Below, piece after piece: positions 11,549-23,104 of a DNA stretch of 64,000 nt. The notes below the pieces were generated by a model. It ran no database searches, was not told where the DNA came from, and saw only the letters and a program-made list of their open reading frames with translations. Within the stretch, counting starts at the first letter, position 1, and every line of letters begins with the position of its first letter. The stretch spans positions 244,501-308,500 of the forward strand of contig JBBDHG010000053.1 of assembly GCA_037951165.1 (NCBI GenBank), written 5' to 3'. This DNA comes from Lophius americanus (taxonomy: Eukaryota; Chordata; Actinopteri; Lophiiformes; Lophiidae). The translations under genes were made by a program, and so were the position numbers.

Positions 11549-11554
11549 AATAAA
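11549..11554 (+). terminator. dhrs12 polyadenylation signal
   Basis: AATAAA lies 120 bp after the stop codon and is followed by a GT-rich stretch. Confidence 0.6.
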
Positions 11555-11639
11555 CTTAATATTTTGTACGTTGTAACGGCCAACCCGTTGAGAAATGTCT
11601 CCCTGCTGCTGTAACCGTCATAATGTCTAACTCTTAAAA

Positions 11640-11912
11640 TAAGACAGTCTTTGTATCAGATTCGCAAATACCTTATAGTTGGTTCCTGAATTATGTTGTA
11701 AAGACTTTATAATCCATTAATAAACATTTATGAATAACATATCACTCAATAAATTTGGGAAAGCAACATATTTGTTTTACCCTTTCTGGTTAATGAGTTA
11801 AAGCAGCTTATTAACGATAAGTTAAGAGTTTACTTAACTCGTAACTAACCCGTTTATAAAATCTTAATAAGGATAACCTTATGTAAAGAGGTACGGACCC
11901 ATTTTAAGATAT
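11640..11912. mobile_element. Degenerate MITE (family C)
   Basis: It shares the segments CATTAATAAACATTTAT, AGCAGCTTATTAACGAT and AATCTTAATAAGGATAACCTTA with the clearer copy at 18424-18802. It has decayed and its left end is uncertain. Confidence 0.5.
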
Positions 11913-11984
11913 AAATTGTTCCGTGCTGCGCTTTCTTTGCAATTCAAACTAATAATCAATACTAAAATTTTCTGTTTTTATTCA

Positions 11985-12065
11985 CAAGTCTGCAGTCGCT
12001 GCCATGGTAACCAGAGGTTGTTGGTTCAAGTCCCAGCTTGAACAAGACAGTGCCCCCATTGAAAA
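11985..12065. repeat. Possible tRNA-derived SINE fragment
   Basis: The segment GGTTGTTGGTTCAAGTCCC resembles a Pol III B box inside a SINE head. No full structure is visible. Confidence 0.35.
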
Positions 12066-13674
12066 ATATATATTAAATAATATATTCTGTGTATTATACT
12101 TAGTTGATCATACTTGCATACCAGGTAAAAGTTAGACTAATAACCGGTAAAGCAGGTGAACTACTCCTTTAATACGTCATTTATACGCACATTAATATTC
12201 ATGCACACATTGAACTACACATCATCTTGTGATTCCTGCAACAGATTAAAAAAAAACAAAATGAGTAAGTCAGATGAGTAAGTCCTTTATTTAGGCTGCA
12301 AAAAAGAAGAATTTATCGTTTACACAATATCTTTCCCAGTGCAGTCATTTTTTTATTTGTTTTTATTTAAAAGAACTCATTTTGAATTGTAGTTTTCTTC
12401 ACTTCAGGCAGCCACTTTTTCACATTAATTTTTACACAGAATGAAAATAAATTAACTGGAAACGCCGCTTCTCACAAAGTACAGCCTAAAAACTGGGAGA
12501 AAAGCAAAAATAATCACGCTTTTGAAATCTAATCTGCAAAGAAACTCATTTCCTACTTGATTACTGGTTAACTACCCGGATCCGAACACCGGTGAGGCGT
12601 TCAGGGGACCTGCGTGCTCACAATCACGAATAAACAGCTACTGTGAATATAAATAAAAACATCTTTGGAAAACATTTAGTTGGGCGTGAACATTAGAAGA
12701 ATTCAACACGCTAGCAATAACATCACATCAAAGCATCGACATGATCACAAACAAAATCATAATTCTCTAAACAGCAGCAACGGTTTCTTCTTCATTCCAG
12801 TGCATCGATGTGAGAGACAGAATCATGACGGATAGATTTGAACGCAGCACCTTCATTAGTCTCCTTTCAGTCCCGATGAGTGATTTTTAATTATTACTGC
12901 CACTGATTAGCTTGATGATATGTAAGAAATATGAACGCTTGATAATAAATAATGAATAAAACATTAGAGAACATGCACGGATCAGCAAGCAGTCCGATTT
13001 ATAGGAAAGATAACCTGGATTTAGACAAAAAAAAAAGAAAATCTGTGCTTATAATATAATGCCTTTTGATCTTTTTTACTAAACCAACATCCTTTCTAGT
13101 GAATAAACATTTACATCTTTATTTTATTACTTATGTTTTACTACTTGAATCTAAGATAATATTTTTTATGGCCGCAGTATAACCTTAAATTGGATCAATT
13201 TATACATTTATCCAAACTAGATTGATCTTGAGAAGCTCTAACAGGATTTAAAACAAACATCTGTGGTTCTGGACAGGAATTGTCTTGTTTTTGTTTTGCA
13301 GGAAAGGAGTTTATAATCAAAGACCAACTTTGAGGCTTCTAGAATTTTGCTGAAATTGGAAATAGAACATATGAACATGCAGAAAACATACAGTTTGAAG
13401 AGCTCCTCATGTAGAGACCTGGGTCGTAGTGAGAGCCGGAAATCAAACGATTGAACATTCAAGATCTACAACAAGCGTCTGACATAATGATAGTCTTCTC
13501 CTCTAGTGGTTGACATGAGGAACACAAACAATTTATGTTCCTGATTGTGTCTCTTGAACATAAACAAAACCTTAGTGAGTGATATGAAACATCACAAACC
13601 AGGTTTATTTGATGTCCAAACTTCAGTATCAGCCCGACTTATTCCTTAACATGAAAAGAATTTAAGAGCAGCAG
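12066..13674. other. Intergenic AT-rich spacer, no gene seen
   Basis: Between the converging dhrs12 and wdfy2 3' ends, no exon with usable splice sites or homology was recognised on either strand. Part may be the long 3' UTR of wdfy2 (minus strand), since TTTATT (a minus-strand AATAAA) occurs at about 12286-12291, but that is a guess. Confidence 0.3.
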
Positions 13675-13679
13675 ATGCA

Positions 13680-14253
13680 CCTATCAGTCATAACAATCAG
13701 TCAAAACTTTAAAACTACCTGCCTTATTGTACACAGCGCTCACCCTTAGCTGCAAAAACAAGGCACGATGTGTTCTGACAGAAACACTGGGATTGGACAA
13801 CACAGTCAAGCCTCCAAACCCCAGGTACATCAATAACACATGGGCACCCATGACCCTGTCAAAGGTTCACTGGTTGAGCTTCTTTGTACCAATAACATAA
13901 CAATTTGACCGTTGTCAAAGTTGCTCAGGTCCAAAAGCTTGCCAATTTTTGTTTACTTGCTGCTTAATACATCCCACTCACAGGTGCCATGGTAACGAGA
14001 CAACCAATATTATTCTGACTTCTTCTTAGGAGTTATAATGTTATGGCTGATCTGTGCATACTCCGACACATATGTTGAAATTTGTTATTCTGACTTCTTC
14101 TTAGGAGTTATAATGTTATGGCTGATCTGTGCATACTCCAACACACTGTGAATGTGTTCAAAGTATGTTGAACAATGTTATTCTGACTTCTTCTCGGTAG
14201 TTTTAATGTTATGGCTGATCAGCATATACTCCAGCATACTGTGAATGTGTTGA
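13680..14253 (-). mobile_element. Tc1/mariner-like remnant (family A) with tandemly amplified end
   Basis: The body (about 13680-14010) matches family A read on the minus strand, for example CCACTCACAGGTGCCATGG and GACCGTTGTCAAAGTTGC. Its right end, TATTCTGACTTCTTC... ...TAATGTTATGGCTGATC, is then present three times, starting at about 14011, 14086 and 14179. No transposase frame survives. Confidence 0.65.
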
Positions 14254-14416
14254 TTAGCACCACCTATTTGCAATGCTGCAAACAACTTGCTTGGTTTGTT
14301 GACATTAGTGACACCCATAGGCAACAAATTCACCCTGTAGTTTTTATCTAGCTCATGTTGTTCCGGTTTGGTCACAGGTTTTAGATTTGGCATTTTAATA
14401 CAACCAGAATCTAACA

Positions 14417-14517
14417 TTGTGCAACTGTGACGCCGCTGTCCTCCATTACGGGTCTCCTAGTTACACTGCAAATGGAAAGACCCATCATGGAGGACGGCGG
14501 AGCCGCAGTTGCACCAT
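14417..14517. repeat. Imperfect foldback (about 40-bp arms)
   Basis: The left arm includes GCAACTGTGACGCCGCTGTC and CTCCATTACGGGTCT; the right arm is its imperfect reverse complement (AGACCCATCATGGAGGACGG ... GCAGTTGC). A loop of about 16 nt separates them. It may be a foldback MITE or the head of a larger repeat. Confidence 0.6.
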
Positions 14518-15029
14518 GGAAACCCAGAAGGACAGAGCTACCGCTACAGGGAACACTCAAATTGTGCTGAAGTGGACAAACATTAAGTTCTATATTAGCT
14601 CATTTGATTTATGTCAAACTGACATTAAAATGTAAAAATAAACAAATTGAAGAACAATCACGAGATGCACATATTTATCCTGTGTGAAATGTTTTTCAGT
14701 AAATTCTGTCAAGCGGATTCTGAGGAGAAGAGGACAGGCCATTCCCTAGAGAAAGGGTGACCATAAAAAAAAGGTTGTAAAATAAAAATAATTGATCGAA
14801 TAGCATGGAAGACTAATAGAAAAGATTAATTAATTACAGTGCTGTAAAATTCATGAGAGAATTAGAAGAAGATGTTTTGAACTGAGTCTGTTCATTCGGT
14901 GGGATTGGGTTTGCATGAAACTCGATGAGACCACATAACATTTCGGTATTGATCAGGATAATATTACATTAAGACTTTGCTGTTATGTATTTAATATCTC
15001 GGAGAATAAATCATGGACCTTGATGGAAA

Positions 15030-15480
15030 AAATAGCTACATTTCAAGATCAGACCAGATTTAGATATTTTTCAAAACCGTTTGGATTTAGTCCAAATTTG
15101 GTGAATATGAATTAACTCAAGGAGATCTGTCGAGTATATATATATCATATTTATCCACTAGGGGGAGTTTTTTACAAAATATACTGTTTTGCGAACATTA
15201 CCTCCTAAATTTTGGTCTGATTTTGTCCAAATTTTGTAATTTAATTAATAATTTATAATTTATATTTTACTCACTAGGAGGACTTTTTTCTTTTTTCTTT
15301 TGACTAGAGATGCTGTTTTTTGGACATAACGTCTTAACCGTTGGTCCAATTCAGTCAAATATACCTCATAAGAACCGCATCAAAGGAGCTCTATCTTCTA
15401 TATATCACATTTTACTCACTAGGTGGAGCTTCTCTAGGAGAAATACCGTTTTTTCAGCGATAACTGCGCTTTAATTTGAG
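15030..15480. repeat. Repeat units carrying CACTAGGNGGAG (family D)
   Basis: Three divergent units of about 130-150 bp each contain a TCACTAGG-type motif followed by a conserved stretch (TTTTGGTCTGATTTTGTCC and similar). The same family occurs in the opposite orientation in an ints6 intron at 53880-54310. Confidence 0.5.
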
Positions 15481-16103
15481 TTCAATCAGGGGGATTGAGG
15501 AGTTTTGAGAGTATTTTTAATACTTGATGTGTCATAACACAGATGAATTAGCTTGTTTGAAACACGTTGCCTGCAGGCGTCACACGCGTCAGCTGTTACT
15601 CCATCGTCTGTTAGCCCAAACCGCTGCAGTGTTTGCTCTCCCCTTCTGTAGGTGGTGCAGGTTGTCAGGTCTGATCTGCCTCTAGTGGAGAACCCACCGT
15701 TTGAGTTTATGAGCAGTGCTCCGCTTCCGTATGAATTTTGGAACCTGCTGGTACGTGCAGAAATGTTTGACTTAGCGAGTTTCCGGTGCAAAATCACGAG
15801 GAATGCAAGGAAATTAATTAAATAAGACTCAAAAATGCCACAAACTCTCACATTAACACAGAGATCCCCCCCCCACCTCCCTCCCCCATGACAGCCGCCT
15901 TTACGAACACCCACAGGTGTATCCCGTCCTTTTCCCAGGGCCTCCCTGTCCTGGAGTGTCCTCCTCGCTGGGGAACACCAACAGTCTCTGCTGGCTGCTG
16001 AACGGCTGTGAAATAATATCCAGATGACGTTTTGTTGGATGAGCCTCGCTGTGAAACCGTCGCAGTTTGGCAAGCAGGGCTTCACGACCACTGCTGCTGG
16101 ACC

Positions 16104-19100
16104 TCAGGACACCACCGGAGTCATGTCCCACAGCTGCAGACAAACAAAGACAATCAGCTCGGTGTCAAAAGACAGAAGGCGCTGAGGAGACGTTTGACAC
16201 ACAGATGAGAATCGAACCGTTATGATTCATATCTGAAAACACGGAAATGGGGCTTTTTGGACCATTTTTAGTAAATTACACATTAACAACTTGATGGATG
16301 AGCTTGAAATCAATAGATTTGGAGTGGATCCAGAAATCACCACTTCCTTTAACGCTGAGAGATGGTGCATTTTTTAAGAAATCTTAAAAAATGCACCATT
16401 TTTGCAGGAACTCCCTCAAAATGAATTTTCTGAATTATTTATGAATTATAAAGAAATGTGAAAAATGTAATAAAAGTAAGCTTCAAATATAGTCAAACGC
16501 ATTTACGAGCCATCTGAGTATATTTAAGCTCTTAAACGTAACACCTCCTCATATCTCAGACTTTCTGAGGCCTAAAACTCAAATGATCATCGCATAGAGT
16601 TTTTAAGTGCGAGCAGAAACCCTGTAAAATGGCGTCTATTCTGAATGAACCAGGAGCGGTTGGTGTTCCAGCAGGTCTGACCGGTACCTTAAACCCAACA
16701 GGACACGTACAACCGTATCCTGTTCACAGAGAAAACATCACTAAAGGCCCTTTGCTGCTAAATCAGAGGAGAAAATCAAACACTTCCTTCTTGGACTGGT
16801 TAAAAATTCACCCTGGTGTGAAACTGCGCCTCTTATCTGACACTCATGAATACAACAGTTAGTGTTTGCTCCCATCCAGACCTTGATAACCTTGTCGGAT
16901 CCGGAGGTGAGCAGGTTCCCGGTGGTGGGCTCGTAGTGCATGTAAACAATACTGTGCTTGCTGTCGTGGAAGGTGGCGGTGGGCGCTCGGCTGGAAGACA
17001 CAAAGGCGGCGCATGTTAGTGTAACAGTGCGAGTTCTGCAGAGAGTCCAGAGCACAGAGGCTCAAGTGTGTGACGGACAGAGCCCGATTGTTACTCACTC
17101 CTGGTCGGTGATGGACTCGTGGCAGCTGTCACACACGCGCACCTCAAACTCGAAGCCCATGAGGGGGATGGTGGAGCGTTTGGAGGAACATTTGCCGCAC
17201 ACGGCCTGGCCGCACTTCCTGCAGTGGTGCTGATGAACACAGGAACACCTCAACTTATTAACTCTGATTAGAAACAGACTCATGTATCAGCGGGAGCGGC
17301 AGCGAAAGGAGAAATGGGGAGAAAAAAAATTCTTTTATTTTATTTTGGCCAATTTCCCATTGAAAGTAAGTCTCCAGTCTTTGCTATGAAGACCTGACCT
17401 GAATTTTCAAGTCAAGGCCAGCAAGTCCAACATTAAGTCAAGATCCTGAACTGTGATTGAAGTCTTGAACAATTCAATATATACAAAAAAATAATCCCCT
17501 GCTTCGAAGTAGATCAGTACCCTATAGGTTTAGAGAAAAGTCATGCAGATTTCTCCATAATGTCTGAATTATTGGCATCCTCTAAAATCTACCAACAACT
17601 CCAACAAGCTCTCTGAGTATCTCTCAAATTACACTGTAGCCTGACTCTTCCACTTCAGTGTCTCTGTTCAGCCCACTGAGCATCCAGCTCCAAACCCCAA
17701 TTGAACATCGGAGAAACACCGAAGGAACTCTTGAAACTGTGCCAACAGCTCCCCCCCAAAACAAATATCTAAGGTGTCAAAAGGAACAAACGTAGCAACA
17801 GCCAGATCGTGGCATCCTACTCCAAACTGGATATTCCAAAATCTACCTCTGGGTCCAATTCCATGAAAATGCTCTTGCTCAAAAACAAACAATTAAACAA
17901 TCAAACATACAGGAATGAAAACAACTTCCTCGGCGGAGGTAAAAATATATAAATAAGAATATATGTGCATAACAAATGTATATAAACAAGTAATAAATAG
18001 ACAAGAGTAAATAAAACATCAAAGAATGCGAGTTAACTCGAACTGTGTGGAAGACAGCGGTCCGATTTCATCGCTCGTGAATCAATCACAGCCTTCCTTC
18101 CCCACCAAGAACATTTATAGCTACGGTGAAACATGATGGAGGGCGTGTGATGTGATGATGGTGATGCTTCGCTGCTTCAGGGTCAAGATGACCGGCTCTA
18201 ATTGCAGGAAACGTGAACTCTGCTCTCCAGCAGAAATCTCTGAAAGACAGTTAGTCTGTGTGCTGAAACTGGGTCAAGCAGTAAGACAAAGCCCAAAGCA
18301 GAAGAGCAAGTCCAACTCTGAATGGATCAAAAGGAATTTAAAAAAAAATGACGTTCTGGAGCCGTCCAATCAAAGTCCGGACCTGAACCCCACTGAGATG
18401 CTGTGATTGGACCTGACAAGATTTGGTACCACTTTACAATAAGACTACTTTTATAAAGGATTTATAAATGGTTCATAATTAGGTGATAAATTAGTTTTTT
18501 AACACTTTTAAGTCATTAGTTAATGTTTATTTATAACATAGTTCTCAATGCATCCATGTTGGTCACTATTTGGCAACATCACGTTAACAGCACAAATGAG
18601 TGTGCTCACTATTTGGCAGGATCAGGTCTCTGAAACCATTGTATTTAAAGTAGATATCATTTATTTATATATAATTTATAGTAGTTATAGCAGCTTAGTA
18701 ACGATTTGTAAAGTCTTTACTTAATAAGTAAACTACGCACAAGCCAATTTAGAAATCCTTAATAAGCGGAGTCTCATTGTGAAGTGGTACGGAACATTTT
18801 GTTGCTGCTAAAGGTGGAGAAACTAGACATCAAGTTCAGGAGATGAAAAATAGAAGAAAGTCCATTAGAAATGTGAATAATCTTATAATATTAATAATAT
18901 ATATTTTTTAATGTGTACCTGTCGGAGGCCGATCTTCTTACTGTCCCACATCTGTTTGAAGTTCCAGAAGAACGGCTGCTCACACTTCTGACAGGAGTCG
19001 CTGTCCAGCCACTCAGGGGTCTGAACAAACACACAATGTTGTCCTCAGCTTTGCTTGAGTATTTAAATTAAAACAGCTTTTTTGGGGACACACCCCTTCA

Positions 19101-22100
19101 CGTTTTGTCTCTGAGATGAATCCTTCAGGATTCGGTTTGTGTGTAGCAGGAATCAGGATGCGGTGATGTAATGCATCTTAATGTAAAAAAACAAACAATC
19201 CTACTGTAGTTACTAGTGTTGTGTGCTAAAATTATTTTCATCCATCCACTACTTCTGTATCTCCTGCCATATGACAGGATCCCTGATGCATTCTGGGAAA
19301 ACCTCAATGTCAGAGGCAGATTTTAAGATTATAGGAGCCTAAATATCTGTTTTTCTCCAAAAAAGTAATTCCAGCTCATAATGCACCATAAAACCACACA
19401 TGACTGTTTTTCCCATTTCTTCTCATGCTGCATGAATGCATCCTGTCTGTTCTGAGGTTGACACTGGCATGAACGCCAAGCCTTTTCCTAAACCATTATT
19501 ATGTCATATATAATAAATGAGGTTCTCCACGTCAACTTGAACTTGATCATTTTACAACTCATAGTAACGCATTTCTCTTTATCTTAATTTATGTCTTGTG
19601 TGTTAAATGTGTGAGTTGACATGTCTGTATATTGATGGCTGCTTCTCTTCATGCCTTTTAAATTGCCCCTCGGGAACAAATAAAGTCTTTTGAAGCATAT
19701 TTTTGAAATATGTACATCATCGTGACACATATCTTTAAATCTTCAAATCTAAAGTGAAGCACGGACGTGTTCATTCTGTTATTTGACTCCAGTGCAGAAC
19801 ACGCTGGATGTCGCAGGCAGGAGGAGGAAGTGGTCGAGGTGGCGCCGCTGTGTAAGCGGCTCTGAATAGGCAATGAGAACACAGATGGATGCTGGGAAAT
19901 CTGGTGCCACGGTGCTGCCGGTGTGTGATTGGCTCTTTGTTTATCACTTATTAGGATTCTTCTCATACTTATTAGTGAATAATCCTCCTACCTTCACTGT
20001 AGGAGGATTATTTACCGTTATTTATATTATTTACTTTGTGTCGCACGTTTTTCTGCTTTTTATCTACATGTTTGTGTGTGTATTTATTTTTCAACACAAC
20101 TGTTATAGCTGTTGTAACAGTATCAAATATAGTGGTTTGAAAAATGTTGTGTAAAATATAAAGTGTGATAAGGTGGAGTTTAATTAAAGAAAAATGTTGT
20201 AATCTCAGGCCAAGCAGAGTTTTCAAGCTGATTCAGCTTTTTCCCTTTATGAGTAGACACCAGTCAAAAAATAAATAAATAAATAAATAAATAGTCAGGC
20301 GTAAACAAATATTAGACCCTTCTCCACTAGGGTCTGGATCCGGATGTGAATCTGGGAGACCTCTCACCTCCTGTCGTGTCACGTCCATGTTCCAGATGAC
20401 CATGCCTCCGTCTGAGCTGCAGGAGATGAGCTGACGGGTGTGGGAGGCGTAGCACAAGCCTTGAACCTTATCACTGCAGGGGGGGGGGGGAGCACAAACA
20501 CACAAACACACAAACACCCACACAGATACAATATCAGATGTTTCTCAAGACCAACTGTAGCTGCTCTAAACATGCAAAAAGAAAAAGTCCAATAGGGGGT
20601 CAAATAGTTAATTAAAACTGACTATTTTTAATAAAAAATCTCATCACGAAATAATTTTACATCATTTCTAATTTTTCTGTTGGTTTGTTTAATGTTTAAA
20701 AACATTCTTGACAAAAGCTTTTTACGGTAAATGTGGAGTGTCTCGTATGTCATATGAATAGATAACCATTTTTTTTCCATAATGATTTAAAAAATAAATG
20801 GATTTTTTACAATTAGTGTCCAGAATGACATAATCAATAATGAACAGCCCATAATAGTCTAGAAAGATCATGGAGAGGATGGGCCTTTCCAGCATATTGT
20901 CTATAATCTGGTCATTTGGTAGTTTCTGGGGATTCTGGGTAAACGATAACGACCTGCTCGAATCTCTCAGCGATCGAATCAGCTGGTAAACAAATCCGCT
21001 GTTCAAGCTGTTTACGTCTTTCTTTGAGGTTCTGTTAGGATATTTGGTGCCTCACACCCGTAGGCAGGAGCAGGACTACTCTGAGGAAGGAGTCCTCTCT
21101 CCAACAGATGGTGCTCTCAATCCTGTAGAAGGAAACTGAGCACCACCCGGGTGGTGCTGCAATATTCGCCATAAAGGCCGAAGGAGACACGGTTCAACGG
21201 TCGGCGTTTGAGGCTCCTACTTGTGTCCTTGCAGTTCGATGGCGGTGCCTTTGCGTCCTCCGATGTCCCACATGATGATGGAGTGGTCCGAGCTGCCGGA
21301 GAACAGCACCCTCTGGATCGGGTCCCAGCACAGCGCCGTCACATTACCTGGAGCAAAAGAAAAAGAAATACATCAGAACAAAGTCAGTCAGAGCGCTGGG
21401 ATCAGGGGGTCGTTCATGAGGTTTGAAACAAGAACTGAGGGTTCTGAGAGTTCTCTCGGTTCTCTTCTTTCTTATGTCCGTTCGTACACTTATTGTGTTA
21501 ATTTGTCATTTTATTCACACCACTTTTGAAATAAATCTGTGTTTTTGTTTTGCTCTTATTTAACGTTCTTTCTAATTATGCGGGTGGTTTTAATTTAATC
21601 CTATATGGGCTTCTACACTGTAAAAAAAAATCAGTTGTTCCCTTATGACACTCAATTTAAATAAGTATAAGTGTTTCTAAAATGTAAGTTGGATTTATTT
21701 GATTTAATTGGGTCAAATCAACCAATAATTCTCTTTTTACAGTGTGGAATATTTGTCTTAGAACGCTGCAGGAATAGAATAATGTCAGATTTGTGCACCA
21801 ATAATAAGTCATAATAATAAGTATATAATTACTGTTTTATATTTTTGGAATTTCTTTCTAAGGTAAAACCGTGAAAGAAGTCAGGAATTATTTCAAAAGA
21901 TGGAATGTCGCTGTTTTTTTAAAAATATTTTTGGGTATAATTATGCGCTGTAAAAAAAAAAAATGTTGATAAACTGAAAGAAATCACCGCAAGCCCTAAC
22001 CTACATTAGATTAAGTGATTTATTAATCAAAGTTGATCATATTTTATTCAATTGAATGCTACCAGTTAAAGCAGTTTTTTGAGTCCATCAAAGAATTCTA

Positions 22101-23032
22101 TTTTTACAGTGTAACACGTCCTCACACATACTTTTAACTTCCACATTTACTTTTCACGCCTTATATTGAATGCATTGAAATAGAAACTATTTTAAAAATT
22201 GACTGATCACACTATGCAAAGAGATCCATTTTGACTCATGTTGTTATTACCATGCTATTACACAATTACAACATTGAACAAGTCTTTTGAGAATCAAAAG
22301 ACTTGTTTAATTTTCTAGTTCTTCAAAATCTGGTGTTTTGTGTTGAGCCTGAAGGCAGGCTGTTCCGAAATATGACATTAAAATATCGTCATCGTTTGCT
22401 TTGAGTCTTTTTTCATTCCATTCCTCTGGATTATATGAGAGTTATTAAATGATTATTGAATGAAATCTTTCATTTTTGATGTAAAAATGATCTTTCACAT
22501 CTTTGTAGCTCATATTTAAAATCCAGCTTCAGATGCCGTAAGAATTTATTTTTCATGGCCTCCTTTGTTTAACAACGAACGATGATGCTGAAGCTGCATG
22601 AGTCTTTGTAGATCATGTGAGCGTCCTTACAAAATCAAATAAATTATTTATCCCAGAGTTCTCCTCCAACTTCTCATTTTTGTCCAGATTTACATTTAAA
22701 TTTACAAATCTGTGATTTGCATTCAGTTGCAGTATCCCTCTCCCTCTCTCTCTCTCTCTCTCATCTTATTTATTATGACAAAGAACTTTCTGCATGAGTG
22801 GTGAACGCATGAAAGCACAGAAGCAAAAAATAATAATTAAAGGGAGCAGTTAGGTGAGTTTTATTGTTGCAGACGACATGTGAATACATAATTTAATTAA
22901 AAATCAATGGCAGGTCGCTTTTATCAATATTTAACATCCTCTACTGAAGAAGAGGCAGAGGTTGCAAGAAGTCTGAACTTCATCGGCTTCTCTGCTGGTG
23001 CAGCAACACTCACCTTCGATAAAGATTGAATT

Positions 23033-23104
<72 letters not shown>

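Noticed and set aside
15486..16143. 201-codon and 80-codon minus-strand open frames
   Set aside because: They overlap the last wdfy2 exon and its 3' UTR in other frames; the true frame stops at 16104 after LWDMTPVVS.
17668..17892. 74-codon open frame with aromatic/Gly-rich sequence
   Set aside because: It is inside an interspersed repeat also present near 32160-32400; no start or splice support.
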